Shown in pieces: positions 1 to 9,545 of a stretch of DNA of 64,000 nt. Numbering within the stretch: the stretch's first letter is position 1; every line of letters starts with the position of its first letter. This DNA is from Prochlorococcus sp. AG-363-P19 (GTDB lineage Bacteria; Cyanobacteriota; Cyanobacteriia; PCC-6307; Cyanobiaceae): assembly GCA_003280055.1 (NCBI GenBank), contig QCGG01000007.1:26292-90291 (forward strand), written 5' to 3'. Made by a program: the position numbers and the translations under genes. The notes below the pieces were generated by a model that was given only the letters and a program-made list of their open reading frames with translations, was not told the origin of the DNA and ran no database searches.

Positions 1-1003
1 GTTCCAATTCTTTTGCTTCTGTTGGGTACTTTGTCCGGTAATTCTTAAGACATTCATTCCAATTATTTTCCGCTTGTTGTCCTCTTTCGATAGCTTTTCT
101 AAATTGTTCATAGACTTCTTGAGGTATTTCAAAAGGTCCTAAATCCCAATCAAGTTGTTTACGAGTAAGTGTCGCTTCTTCCTCTCCTAGTGGAGCACCA
201 TGAACCCCAGCTGTATCGCTTTTATTAGGTGATCCATAGCCGATTGTTGTAGTTATTTTGATGATAGATGGTTTGTCTGAAATCGCTTTTGCGTTTTCAA
301 TCGCCTTTGCTATTGCATTTATATCAGTATTGCCATTCTCCACATGTTGTACATGCCAACCATATGCCTCGTACCTTTTTAAAACATCTTCAGTAAAAGA
401 AACATCTGTTCGACCGTCAATTGTAATTTGGTTGTCGTCATAGAGGGCAATTAATTTTCCTAATTTGAGATGCCCTGCTAGTGAGCAAGCTTCAGCTGAT
501 ACTCCTTCTTGATTGCAACCATCACCCATTACTACATAAGTAAAGTGATCAACAATCTTTGAGTCAACTTTGTTGAACTTGGCAGCTAGGTGAGCCTCAG
601 CAATAGCTAATCCAACAGCATTTGAAATTCCAGCACCTAGGGGGCCTGTTGTGACTTCCACTCCTGCAGTTTCAAAGGTTTCTGGATGACCTGGTGTGCG
701 AGAGCCCCATTGTCTGAATTGTTTGATGTCTTCTATGGAGACTGATTCATAACCGGTTAGATGTAACAAGGCATATAGAAGCATGCAGCCATGCCCTGCA
801 GATAAGACAAAGCGATCACGGTTAAACCAATTGGGGTTTTTGGGATTGTGGTTAAGAAACTTGTCCCATAGCGTGTATCCCATCGGGGCACACCCCATTG
901 GAAGGCCTGGGTGGCCGCTATTGGACTTATTGACTGCATCAACTGCCAGCATCCTTATGCTGTTGATGCAGAGGTTGTCTAGAGAAGCGGGCGCTGCGAC
1001 CAT
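1..1003 (-). CDS. tkt: Transketolase, N-terminal part (runs off the left edge)
   Basis: Thiamine-diphosphate enzyme of the Calvin cycle and pentose phosphate pathway that moves two-carbon ketol units between sugar phosphates. Reading leftward from the ATG at 1003, the protein has the family's N-terminal signature ([19 protein letters not shown]), the [19 protein letters not shown] segment and the ThDP/Mg binding motif [10 protein letters not shown] at about residue 155. The frame stays open to base 1, so the pyrimidine-binding and C-terminal domains lie outside the window. It sits 73 bp downstream of fabF on the same strand, the order usual for marine picocyanobacteria. Identification is firm; only the 3' end is missing. 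Confidence 0.95.
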   Translation of the reverse strand, partial: MVAAPASLDNLCINSIRMLAVDAVNKSNSGHPGLPMGCAPMGYTLWDKFLNHNPKNPNWFNRDRFVLSAGHGCMLLYALLHLTGYESVSIEDIKQFRQWGSRTPGHPETFETAGVEVTTGPLGAGISNAVGLAIAEAHLAAKFNKVDSKIVDHFTYVVMGDGCNQEGVSAEACSLAGHLKLGKLIALYDDNQITIDGRTDVSFTEDVLKRYEAYGWHVQHVENGNTDINAIAKAIENAKAISDKPSIIKITTTIGYGSPNKSDTAGVHGAPLGEEEATLTRKQLDWDLGPFEIPQEVYEQFRKAIERGQQAENNWNECLKNYRTKYPTEAKELE

Positions 1004-1076
1004 GGTATTAAGTGGGTGAAGGCGTAAATCGGATGAGAGTTAGTTGGGAAGAAGGATAAGTGGGGTTGGGCCCGCT

Positions 1077-2325
1077 TTATGACATCCTTCGGAAGGCAAG
1101 GCAGACGTTATGTCCTCCAAACCCAAATGAGTTCGAAAGCACTACGTTTAGATTGCTTTCCCTGGCTGTATTGGGCACGTAGTCGAGATCACAATCTGGG
1201 TCAGGGTTTGAATAATTGATGGTTGGAGGAATTACATCGTGCTGGAGTGCAAGTACACAGGCCACTGCCTCAATACCACCTGATCCTCCAAGAAGATGAC
1301 CAGTCATTGACTTGGTTGAACTAACGGGGATTTCTTTGGCTCGTGCGCCGAAAACTTTTTTGATAGCTGCGCTTTCATTGCTGTCATTGGCAGGAGTACT
1401 CGTTCCGTGAGCGTTGATGTAATCAACAGAATCAGTATCGAGTCCCCCATCATTTAGAGCCAAGCGCATTGCCTCAGCACCCCCTATTCCTCCAGGTGTT
1501 GGGGATGTGATGTGATGCGCGTCACAAGTAGTTCCATACCCAATGATTTCGGCATGGATTGTTGCACCTCGTGATTGTGCACTCTCAAGGGTTTCTAGAA
1601 CCAGTACACCAGCTCCTTCTCCAATAACAAAACCATCTCTTTCAGCATCGAAAGGTCTGCTAGCAGAAGATGGATCATCGTTCCGAAAAGATAAGGCTTT
1701 TGCACTCGCAAACCCTGCAACACCCAGTGGCGTAATACTTGCTTCTGCGCCCCCCACAGATCATGGCATCTGCTTTTCCAAGTTGAAGTAACCTAAAGGC
1801 ATCGCCGATTGCATTGGAACCGGCAGCACATGCAGTAGCAACTGCAGAACTGGGACCTTTTGCTCCTAAAGCAATTGCTGTAAGACCTGTGGCCATATTT
1901 GGGATCATCATGGGCACAGTGAAAGGACTTACTCGACCTGGACCTTTGCTAGCAAGAACATGGGCTTGACTTTCCATAGTTAACAAGCCGCCAACCCCAG
2001 AACCAATAATGACTCCTACGCGAGGTGCGGTCTTGTCGGTAATGGCTAATCCAGAAGATTGGATTGCTTGTTTTGCAGCGATTACACCAAATTTTGAGAA
2101 TCGATCCCATCTTTTGGATTCTTTTGGCTCAATAAAGGCGGTTGGATCAAAGTCCTTCACCTCCGCTGCAAAACGACATGCATGAGCAGCAGCATCAAAG
2201 AGTGATATTGCTGCTACACCATTTCGACCAGAAGTAAGGCCATCAAGATAGTCCTTGACGGAATTTCCAATCGGCGTTATCGCACCGAGGCCTGTGACCA
2301 CAACGCGATGGAGACCCTCCACCAT
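1077..2325 (-). CDS. fabF: 3-oxoacyl-ACP synthase II, interrupted by an apparent +1 frameshift
   Basis: Beta-ketoacyl-ACP synthase of type II fatty-acid elongation. The first part (start ATG 2325, [20 protein letters not shown]) carries the catalytic Cys in [12 protein letters not shown]. The second part carries the two catalytic His residues ([14 protein letters not shown] and the C-terminal [13 protein letters not shown]) and the Lys of [15 protein letters not shown]. The two parts lie in different frames and join at a run of six C on the plus strand (1750-1755): five would read [13 protein letters not shown], while six give [10 protein letters not shown] and an early stop. Both halves are otherwise well conserved and the gene is normally essential, so a sequencing or assembly error is the likeliest cause; real slippage cannot be excluded. 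It lies 8 bp downstream of acpP. Confidence 0.9.
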
Positions 2326-2333
2326 TGTGCTCC

Positions 2334-2576
2334 TCAGGATTGCTTGTCTTCGATGTATTTGACAGCATCACCAACGGTGGCGATGCCTTCGGCAGCCTCG
2401 TCGGGGATTTCTATATCAAATGCCTCTTCGAGAGCCATTACTAGCTCAACGGTGTCGAGGGAGTCGGCACCAAGGTCGTTTTGAAAGTTGGATGCAGGCT
2501 TGACCTCGCCAGCTTCCACGCTGAGTTGCTCAGCAACGATTGAACGTACTTTTTCGAGAATCTCTTCCTGGGACAT
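2334..2576 (-). CDS. acpP: Acyl carrier protein
   Basis: Small acidic carrier of fatty-acid intermediates. 80 residues from [18 protein letters not shown], with the phosphopantetheine attachment serine in [16 protein letters not shown] (about residue 39), which is the normal ACP length and signature. A longer in-frame extension to 2600 exists, but the start at 2576 matches the family. It is followed immediately by fabF on the same strand, forming a fatty-acid synthesis pair, and is divergent from psaC with a 138-bp shared upstream region that must hold both promoters. Confidence 0.97.
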   Translation of the reverse strand: MSQEEILEKVRSIVAEQLSVEAGEVKPASNFQNDLGADSLDTVELVMALEEAFDIEIPDEAAEGIATVGDAVKYIEDKQS

Positions 2577-2672
2577 AGCCGTGAAGATAGGACTCCGCAT
2601 CCTACGAGTTCATGGTCTTGAGTTAACAAGAGTGACGGCAGAGCTGTGAAATTGTCCCAGAGGGACATTTGA

Positions 2673-2960
<288 letters not shown>

Positions 2961-3018
2961 GTTTCCACGATTTCGTTGGATTGAGGTGATTCTTTTTTAG
3001 AGTCACCTAATCAGCTCA

Positions 3019-3041
3019 GCCCGGCGCTGCCGGGCTTTTTT
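3019..3041 (+). terminator. Intrinsic terminator after psaC
   Basis: Perfect 7-bp GC-rich stem (GCCCGGC, loop GCT, GCCGGGC) at 3019-3035 followed by six T. It should terminate the abundant psaC transcript. It ends only two bases before the glmS start codon, so it also covers the place where a glmS ribosome binding site would lie. Confidence 0.9.
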
Positions 3042-3043
3042 AT

Positions 3044-4948
3044 ATGTGCGGAATAGTTGCGGTTATTGGTTCTCGAGAAGCTTCGCCATTGCTGCTCGAG
3101 GGATTAAAGCAATTGGAATATCGTGGTTACGATTCTGCTGGACTTGCAACTATTGCAACTTCACAAGATGGTTCAGATGGAGTTTTGACTTGTTTAAGAG
3201 CTGAAGGAAAGCTAGGTAATCTTTCAGCCATGGTCGAGAAGAGGGGAGCTTCAGGGCATTTAGGCATTGGACATACACGATGGGCTACGCATGGCAAAGC
3301 CGAAGAGAAAAATGCTCATCCTCATTGCGATGCTTCTGGTGATATCGCAGTGGTTCAAAACGGCATAATTGAAAACCATCGAACTTTGAAAGAAGCCCTT
3401 CAGGCCGAAGGCATCACCTTTACTTCTGAAACTGACACCGAAGTAATTCCTCATTTGATTGCACGGGAATTAGATCGTTTGCAGTTAGAAGGTGATGCTC
3501 CTAATGGCGCGTTGTTCTTAGAGGCTGTGCAGAGGACTTCTAGTCAATTAACAGGTGCATATGCTCTTGCAGTTGTTTGGTCAAAAATCCCAGATGCTTT
3601 GATTGTTGCAAGACGACAAGCTCCATTGTTAATTGGTTTAGGAGAAGGTGAATTTCTTTGCGCAAGCGATACACCTGCCCTTGCAGGATTTACTCGCACG
3701 ATTCTTCCAATGGAGGATGGTGAAATTGCTTTGTTGACTCCGTTAGGGATTGAGTTATATGACTCGCAAGGCACTCGACAACAAAGAAATCCAACTCTTT
3801 TAAAAGGCATAGATCATGTAGCAGATAGGCGACATTTTCGTCATTTCATGCTCAAGGAAATACACGAACAGTCTGAGATAGCTCAATTATGGGTTTCGAG
3901 ACATCTCCCAGAGGGTCTTTCACCGCAGAGACCTGTAGCTTTTCCTTTTGAAGATTCATTTTATAAAGGTGTAGATAGAATCCAAATATTGGCCTGCGGC
4001 ACTAGTAGACATTCTGCATTGGTTGGAGCTCATTTGTTAGAGCAATTTGCAGCAATACCTACGTCAGTTTTTTACGCTAGTGAGTTTAGATATGCACCTC
4101 CGCCTCTAGAGCCAAACACACTCACTATTGGAGTTACTCAATCTGGCGAGACGGCAGATACTCTTGCTGCTCTTTTGATGGAGGCACAGCGACGAGAAGA
4201 TCATTCAAACAAGGCTTTTGCTTCTCATCAGTTAGGAGTAACTAATAGACCTGAGAGTTCTTTGGCTAGGCAAGTTCCTAATATTCTTGATATCGGAGCA
4301 GGAATTGAAATTGGTGTTGCTGCCACAAAAACTTTTTTAGGTCAATTGTTTGCTTTTTATGGTCTTGCCTTAATGTTTGCTGCTCATAGAAAAAGTCGGA
4401 GTGATCAGGAGATATTGCAACTAATTAATGAACTGAGATCGGTGCCTGATCAATTGCGAGTATTAATTCAAAAACATGATCAATTATCTGAACAAATTGC
4501 TCCTCGATTTGCTGATACAAAAGATGTGATCTTTTTAGGTAGGGGAATTAATTATCCGATTGCTCTAGAGGGTGCTCTAAAACTTAAAGAAATTAGTTAT
4601 ATACATGCAGAGGGATATCCTGCTGGTGAGATGAAGCATGGTCCAATTGCTTTGCTTGATCCGTGCGTTCCAGTAATATCAATTGCTATGCCGGGAAATG
4701 TTTTTGAGAAGGTTTTAAGTAATGCACAAGAAGCCAAAGCTAGAGATGCCCAATTGATTGGCATTGGTCCGGAAGGTCCTGATACAGAAATATTTGATGC
4801 TTTGTTGCCACTCCCTACTGTTAGTGAATGGGTGAGTCCTTTGTTCTCTGTTGTCCCTATGCAATTATTGAGCTATCACATCGCAGCACATAGAGGCCTT
4901 GATGTAGACCAACCAAGAAATCTTGCTAAAAGTGTTACTGTTGAATGA
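3044..4948 (+). CDS. glmS: Glutamine--fructose-6-phosphate aminotransferase (isomerizing)
   Basis: Makes glucosamine-6-phosphate from fructose-6-phosphate and glutamine, the first step toward peptidoglycan and lipopolysaccharide amino sugars. 634 residues. The N-terminal class II glutaminase domain begins MCGIVAVIGSREASPLLLEG, where Cys2 is the nucleophile, so the start is fixed. Two SIS isomerase domains follow, with ILACGTSRHSALVGAHLLEQ and GVTQSGETADTLAAL, and the C-terminus is the typical LAKSVTVE. The coding sequence starts directly after the psaC terminator without a visible Shine-Dalgarno sequence. Convergent with manC, one base between the stops. Confidence 0.97.
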   Translation: MCGIVAVIGSREASPLLLEGLKQLEYRGYDSAGLATIATSQDGSDGVLTCLRAEGKLGNLSAMVEKRGASGHLGIGHTRWATHGKAEEKNAHPHCDASGDIAVVQNGIIENHRTLKEALQAEGITFTSETDTEVIPHLIARELDRLQLEGDAPNGALFLEAVQRTSSQLTGAYALAVVWSKIPDALIVARRQAPLLIGLGEGEFLCASDTPALAGFTRTILPMEDGEIALLTPLGIELYDSQGTRQQRNPTLLKGIDHVADRRHFRHFMLKEIHEQSEIAQLWVSRHLPEGLSPQRPVAFPFEDSFYKGVDRIQILACGTSRHSALVGAHLLEQFAAIPTSVFYASEFRYAPPPLEPNTLTIGVTQSGETADTLAALLMEAQRREDHSNKAFASHQLGVTNRPESSLARQVPNILDIGAGIEIGVAATKTFLGQLFAFYGLALMFAAHRKSRSDQEILQLINELRSVPDQLRVLIQKHDQLSEQIAPRFADTKDVIFLGRGINYPIALEGALKLKEISYIHAEGYPAGEMKHGPIALLDPCVPVISIAMPGNVFEKVLSNAQEAKARDAQLIGIGPEGPDTEIFDALLPLPTVSEWVSPLFSVVPMQLLSYHIAAHRGLDVDQPRNLAKSVTVE

Positions 4949-4949
4949 T

Positions 4950-6404
4950 TTATTTTAAACTTATTTTATTTATTCTTTGATACCTATCTTCAAATCTTAC
5001 GATATCATCTTCACCGAGATAAGTACCACTTTGGATCTCAATTAACTCCATTGGTACTTTGCCTGGATTGGTTAATCTATGTTTGCAGCCTAAAGGAATA
5101 TAAGTGCTCTCGTTTTCCCCTAATAGTTGCTGTTCACTATCTCGTTCGACCATGGCTGTTCCTTTAACAACCACCCAATGTTCTGCACGATGATGGTGCA
5201 TTTGTAGTGAAAGACTTTCACCAGGGTTGACTACAATTCTTTTAACTTGCCAACGGCTATCCTCTACAACACTTGTGTAATAACCCCATGGTCTATATAT
5301 TTTACGATGAGCTTTACCTTCTGGGCTTCTATCTTTTTCTAGTTGTTTGACAATGGTTTTAACGTCTTGTGATTTGTCTTTGTGAGCGATTAAGATCGCA
5401 TCATCAGTTTCAACAATTATAAGATTTTCTAGACCAATGCCAACAACTAAACGATGTTCACTTCTTAAGTAACAGTTAGATGTTTGCTCTGTGATTATTC
5501 TACCTAAAGAAACATTTCCAAGAGGGTCTTTTTTTGCAGTCTCCCATAATGCAGCCCAACACCCAACATCACTCCACCCTGCATTTAGTGGAAGGACACT
5601 GCCTAGTTTTGTGTTTTCCATAACAGCAACATCGATTGGTAAGTTTGGACAATTCGTGAAGGCTTCTCTTTCCAGACGAACAAATTCCATATCAGTTGTT
5701 TCATTTTCAAGTGCTGATCTACAAGAGCTGACAATATCTGGCGCCAGGCGTTCTAATTCACTGAGAATTGCACTAGCTTTAAATAGGAAAATCCCGCTAT
5801 TCCATGTAAATCTTCCATCAGCAATAAATTCTTTTGCTTTCTCTTTGTTAGGTTTTTCGATGAATCGAACTATAGGGAGATCTTTGAGTTTGTTTTGATT
5901 TGGTTTTTCATTGGTTTCTATATACCCATAACCAGTTTCCGGGCAGGTTGGAACGATGCCGAAGGTAACTAGGCGTCCTTCCTCTGCTGGCTTACGCCCT
6001 TTCTCGATTGTTTGCCGAAATCCAACTGAGTCTTGAATTAAATGATCAGCAGATAATACTAAAAGAAGAGGATCATTGCCTCTTGCGGTTGCTTGGAGTG
6101 CTGCTACTGCTATCGCAGGAGCGGTATTACGTCCAATTGGTTCTAAAAGAATAGTTTTTGGGACAGTCTCGATCTGACGCATTTGCTCGGCAACGATGAA
6201 CCGATGATCTTCATGGCAAATCACAATCGGATCAGTAAGACCCTTTAGACCTATAAGCCTCTTTTGGGTTTGTTGTAAAAGAGTTTCCCCTTCCATGCCA
6301 CCTAGTGCCCAATATTGCTTTGGATAACTTGCGCGAGAAAGGGGCCAAAGGCGCGTCCCCTTGCCTCCACATAGAATCACTGGGATTAGAGGTCTTAATG
6401 TCAC
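4950..6404 (-). CDS. manC: Mannose-1-phosphate guanylyltransferase / mannose-6-phosphate isomerase
   Basis: Makes GDP-mannose for polysaccharides and glycoconjugates. The nucleotidyltransferase domain starts with VILCGGKGTRLWPLSRASYPKQY-type residues (about 9-31) and includes the RFIEKPNKEKA loop. The C-terminal 120 residues form a type II isomerase cupin (RPWGYYTSV, SLQMHHHRAEHWVVVKGTA). At 484 residues it has the bifunctional length. Whether the isomerase half is active cannot be judged from sequence. No other mannose genes lie next to it. Confidence 0.93.
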   Translation of the reverse strand: MTLRPLIPVILCGGKGTRLWPLSRASYPKQYWALGGMEGETLLQQTQKRLIGLKGLTDPIVICHEDHRFIVAEQMRQIETVPKTILLEPIGRNTAPAIAVAALQATARGNDPLLLVLSADHLIQDSVGFRQTIEKGRKPAEEGRLVTFGIVPTCPETGYGYIETNEKPNQNKLKDLPIVRFIEKPNKEKAKEFIADGRFTWNSGIFLFKASAILSELERLAPDIVSSCRSALENETTDMEFVRLEREAFTNCPNLPIDVAVMENTKLGSVLPLNAGWSDVGCWAALWETAKKDPLGNVSLGRIITEQTSNCYLRSEHRLVVGIGLENLIIVETDDAILIAHKDKSQDVKTIVKQLEKDRSPEGKAHRKIYRPWGYYTSVVEDSRWQVKRIVVNPGESLSLQMHHHRAEHWVVVKGTAMVERDSEQQLLGENESTYIPLGCKHRLTNPGKVPMELIEIQSGTYLGEDDIVRFEDRYQRINKISLK

Positions 6405-6459
6405 GCTTTTATGTTGTGTTCTCTTAAGAATCGCGCATAACGTAGTTTTGTCGATCTTG

Positions 6460-6993
6460 TTATAGATCTAGTAACCCTTGGGGTGGTGTGAGTTTGAGCC
6501 AACCTTGGTTTATGTTGATTTCTGGCACGATTTCTTTCACCAAGGGGATTAGTATTTTTTTTCCAGTTTTAAGCTCAACTTCTAAGAGGTCATTCCCTGC
6601 ACTCTCTAGGCCCTTTACTTCTCCAATGGAAAGATCGTTTTCATTTAGATGAACTTGTAGGCCGATTAAATCAAGAACATGAAATTCATTTGATTTAAGT
6701 TTGGGTCGACTATTCACTGGCACTAATAAGGTTTGGCCAATTAAATCCTCGGCATCGTTTCGATTGTTGATTCCCTCTAGTTGGATGATATAAATTGATT
6801 TTCCTGGGACGGGTCTTCCGCAAAGTAAGTTGACTTCTCTAGGTTGTGAACCTTGTTTTGTTGTAACCCATCGTGGCCCATTTTTTGTAAACCGCTCGGG
6901 AAAGTCACTACTAGGGTTTACGCGAAGTTGACCCTTTAAGCCTTGAGCACTAACAATTTTACCAATCTCTAGCCAATCATCAGCTTTAAACAT
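6460..6993 (-). CDS. rimM: Ribosome maturation factor RimM
   Basis: 16S rRNA processing and 30S assembly factor that binds ribosomal protein S19. 177 residues with the N-terminal RimM barrel (DWLEIGKIVSAQGLKGQLRV, about residues 5-24) and the PRC-barrel C-terminal half (LIGLQVHLNENDLSIGEVKG; LLEVELKTGKKILIPLV). Full family length. Divergent from the NdhS gene, with starts 34 bp apart, so the two probably have overlapping promoters. Confidence 0.95.
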   Translation of the reverse strand: MFKADDWLEIGKIVSAQGLKGQLRVNPSSDFPERFTKNGPRWVTTKQGSQPREVNLLCGRPVPGKSIYIIQLEGINNRNDAEDLIGQTLLVPVNSRPKLKSNEFHVLDLIGLQVHLNENDLSIGEVKGLESAGNDLLEVELKTGKKILIPLVKEIVPEININQGWLKLTPPQGLLDL

Positions 6994-7027
6994 TTTTCAC
7001 TAGGCTCAGAGGATAATGTTTTGAGTG

Positions 7028-7231
7028 ATGTTCCGAATTGAACTCATGGAAAATGATCCTCTTCCGATTCTCCCTGGCTCAACTGTAGTAGTGAATGACT
7101 TGTCTTCAATCTACAACGGCTATAAAGGTTTTGTTCAAAGAATTAGTGATGGAAGAGCTGCTGTTCTTTTCGAAGGAGGTAACTGGGATAAACTAGTAAC
7201 TATCCCTTTGGATCATCTTGAATTGTCATAA
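7028..7231 (+). CDS. ndhS: NAD(P)H dehydrogenase (NDH-1) subunit NdhS
   Basis: Small ferredoxin-docking subunit of the photosynthetic NDH-1 complex, used for cyclic electron flow. It has the characteristic SH3-like core PGSTVVVNDLSSIYNGYKGF followed by VQRISDGRAAVLFEGGNWDK. The start is uncertain: GTG 7025, ATG 7028 (67 residues, chosen because AGAGGA lies upstream) or ATG 7046 (61 residues, beginning MENDPLPILPG). Convergent with rnc, 24 bp apart. Confidence 0.85.
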   Translation: MFRIELMENDPLPILPGSTVVVNDLSSIYNGYKGFVQRISDGRAAVLFEGGNWDKLVTIPLDHLELS

Positions 7232-7255
7232 CTTTAGGCTAGAAATATAATTTAC

Positions 7256-8053
7256 TTATTTTATTTCTGCTGTACTTATTGCATGTTTTGAGTCACTGGT
7301 TTTTATTTTATCGAGGGCTTCCCTTGCAGCTTCCTGCTCAGACTCACGCCTAGACCGTCCCCATCCAGAGGCTATGACTTCTTCCCTGATATATATTTTG
7401 CAGAAGAATCTTTTGGGATTACCATGCTCGGTATTCTTTTCTTCACTTTTATATATTGGTATAGATGGCATAGACTCTTTTTTTGACTGATACCATTCTT
7501 GAAGCGCTGATTTACAGTTATAATAATCAGGATTTGCCAGGATTAATTTACTTTCATTTAGCCAATAAGGGGTTAACAAGTTATGTATCGGTTCAAGATC
7601 TTCCCAGTATTCGTAAATCGCTCCGATTAATGCTTCAGTTGCTTCTGCCAAAAGTGTTTCTTTCCCATAAGTATCACCCGCTGCTTTTTTCCCAATAATT
7701 AGTACTTTGTTAATTTGTATTTTTTTGCCAACTTCTGATAGCCATCGATCGCTCACTAGTTGAGCTCTTAATGATGATCTTTCTCCAACGCTCATTTTTG
7801 GGTAATGACGTTCGATGAATTCAGAGGCGACTAGCCGCAGGACTGCGTCGCCAAGAAATTCCAATCTTTCATGATTTCTTTTTTGATTTGCAGAAGTATG
7901 CGTTAGTGCTTCGTCAATTAATTCCAGCCTGTCAGGCTTTTTAGAAGGGCGGGTGGATTTTTTACTCCGTTTGTCAACTTTGAGCTGCTGCATGAATTTA
8001 AGCAATGCCTTCATGCGCTCATCACTCATCCTGGCTTTAAGGGGGAGGCTCAT
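7256..8053 (-). CDS. rnc: Ribonuclease III
   Basis: Double-strand-specific endonuclease for rRNA and mRNA processing. The catalytic domain contains the signature HERLEFLGDAVLRLVASEF (about residues 81-99) and the second acidic cluster LLAEATEALIGAIYEYW. The double-stranded-RNA-binding domain is C-terminal (SALQEWYQSKKE to GWGRSRRESEQEAAREALDK). 265 residues with a basic N-terminal extension (RSKKSTRPSKKPDR). Alternative in-frame starts at residues 9 and 14 would shorten it slightly. It lies just beyond rnpB on the same strand. Confidence 0.95.
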   Translation of the reverse strand: MSLPLKARMSDERMKALLKFMQQLKVDKRSKKSTRPSKKPDRLELIDEALTHTSANQKRNHERLEFLGDAVLRLVASEFIERHYPKMSVGERSSLRAQLVSDRWLSEVGKKIQINKVLIIGKKAAGDTYGKETLLAEATEALIGAIYEYWEDLEPIHNLLTPYWLNESKLILANPDYYNCKSALQEWYQSKKESMPSIPIYKSEEKNTEHGNPKRFFCKIYIREEVIASGWGRSRRESEQEAAREALDKIKTSDSKHAISTAEIK

Positions 8054-8111
8054 TTGCTCTTCTTATGAATGCATGCAATTAAATTAGCTTTACTTACTAT
8101 ATTTAATAGGG

Positions 8112-8495
8112 TGAAAGCAGGTCGTAAGCCGGGTTCTGTTCGTCTCTAGTGAGACGGGTGATCATCTATCTGGGACTGCTGTCTCCAACAGCCTCTAGCG
8201 GTTGTTAATAAGGAACGAGATAGATGGCCATGCCTCGTTCCTAGGCCTTGCTCCTAGCCGGGGTTTACCTAGCCAGCACCTCTCGATGCTGCTGGTGCGC
8301 TCTTACCGCACCTTTGCACCCTTGCCTGTTCCAGTAATGGTCATCGGCGGTGTGTTTCTGTGGCACTCTCCTCACGGTCACCCGCACTGGGCGTTACCCA
8401 GCAAGCTTGGCCATCGGGGAGCCCGGACTTTCCTCAATCGAATGTTGCTGTTCAGAAACAGCAACATTCGATCGTGATCACCTCTCCTGCTTTCA
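8112..8495 (-). ncRNA. rnpB: RNase P RNA (type A)
   Basis: Catalytic RNA that removes 5' leaders from tRNA precursors. On the minus strand the 5' region contains the universal GAGGAAAGTCCGGGCTCCC block (P4 and flanks), and the 3' end has the matching ACAGAACCCGGCTTA. The terminal helix P1 is visible as GAAAGCAGG (8494 down to 8486) pairing with CCTGCTTTC (8121 down to 8113), plus a U-A pair, which sets the ends. An unusually long perfect helix of 16 bp at 8437-8472 takes the place of P3. The plus-strand open frame across this gene is not a protein. Confidence 0.95.
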
Positions 8496-8532
8496 GGGTC
8501 CATAATGCCCTCTGAAGAAAAATTCTTCCACT

Positions 8533-8606
<74 letters not shown>

Positions 8607-8695
8607 CATTACTGAAGAGATTGTTTAGGTACTACATCTAGGGGATTGGCCAAGCTTTACACTGCCGCTAGTGTTGGCTTAGTGAAACAGTCTCG

Positions 8696-9025
8696 ATGAC
8701 CCAGCTTCACGATTTACGTCTTCGCCTTCTTGTTCAACAGGAAAGTGAGAATATTGCTAATGCTCAGCCATCTGAATTGGACTTATCTGTGGTTCAGGCA
8801 AGATGTCTTTGTTGGCTTGCTCTTTTGGCTGAAGCCCATGAAGATCAGGCCAGTGATGCAGAGCGCAGAGGAGATACAGAGCAAGCTATGGGTTGGTTTG
8901 CTGATTCCATGCGTTTACGAGATGTGATTCAGGTTGTTACTACCATTGAAATCCCTCTGCCTGATTCAATTGAAGGGGATGGAGGTGATGGTGATCTGTC
9001 TGATGGCTCTTCGATTGCGGCATAG
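8696..9025 (+). CDS. Conserved-looking hypothetical protein
   Basis: 109 residues from an ATG at 8696. Mostly helical in appearance: RLRLLVQQESENIANAQPSE, then a Cys-containing helix SVVQARCLCWLALLAEAHED, a charged helix (ASDAERRGDTEQAMGWFADS) and an acidic, glycine-rich tail (EGDGGDGDLSDGS). The AEAHEDQASDAERRGDTEQAMGW stretch resembles a single TPR-like helix pair, but one repeat does not prove a domain. It is followed after 15 bp by another unknown gene on the same strand, so the two may form an operon. I do not recognise its function. Confidence 0.7.
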   Translation: MTQLHDLRLRLLVQQESENIANAQPSELDLSVVQARCLCWLALLAEAHEDQASDAERRGDTEQAMGWFADSMRLRDVIQVVTTIEIPLPDSIEGDGGDGDLSDGSSIAA

Positions 9026-9040
9026 CAGATGGCATGATGG

Positions 9041-9520
9041 GTGAAGAGCTATCGGACTTCGGTGACTCAAGAACCCTGCCAATGCCCTGACTGTCAAAGG
9101 TTCTATAGGGAGCATGATCGATTAATTCGAGAGTTTCCTACCTTGCGTCAGCAGCAGGAGCTTAATTGGGCTGCTTTGCAGTCATTTAGAACTCTTTCCG
9201 GAAGAGTTCTTGAAGATTTGCAGAAACAGCAATCTCTTCACAGTAATGAAGAGATTGCTGAAGTTTCACCAGGCGAAAGTTCAGTTGCCGATGCGTCTGA
9301 CTTGTTACAGCAAACTATTGCTGATTTAGAAAATATCAATGCACATCTTTTTTCAGTGGAAGCTTTGATGGAGAGAGTATTTGATGTGAAGGTTCCTGAA
9401 GAGGTTGAGAAGAAATTCCGTGAGCTCGCTGGTGAGTTGGCCCCTGACCCCTTGAATGTTGATAGATTACGTTTAAATCGACTTTTGCATCAGACGCCTG
9501 ACTTGCCAGATAGAAGTTAA
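9041..9520 (+). CDS. Hypothetical protein with N-terminal Cys-x-Cys-x2-Cys
   Basis: 159 residues. The N-terminus has CQCPDCQRFYREHD (about residues 13-26), which could bind a metal, followed by long amphipathic helices rich in Leu, Gln and Glu (LRQQQELNWAALQSFRTLSG; TIADLENINAHLFSVEALME), suggesting a coiled coil. No ATG is available in frame; GTG at 9041 is the only start that keeps the cysteine motif. It lies 15 bp after the preceding unknown gene and is convergent with glgP. I cannot assign a function. Confidence 0.65.
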   Translation: MKSYRTSVTQEPCQCPDCQRFYREHDRLIREFPTLRQQQELNWAALQSFRTLSGRVLEDLQKQQSLHSNEEIAEVSPGESSVADASDLLQQTIADLENINAHLFSVEALMERVFDVKVPEEVEKKFRELAGELAPDPLNVDRLRLNRLLHQTPDLPDRS

Positions 9521-9545
9521 TTTTTATTTTTTTTATTGCCTTTTA

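Noticed and set aside
783..1019. 78-codon plus-strand frame
   Set aside because: Shadow of the transketolase gene on the other strand.
8202..8477. 91-codon open frame on the plus strand
   Set aside because: Lies entirely within the RNase P RNA gene on the other strand; composition follows RNA helices.
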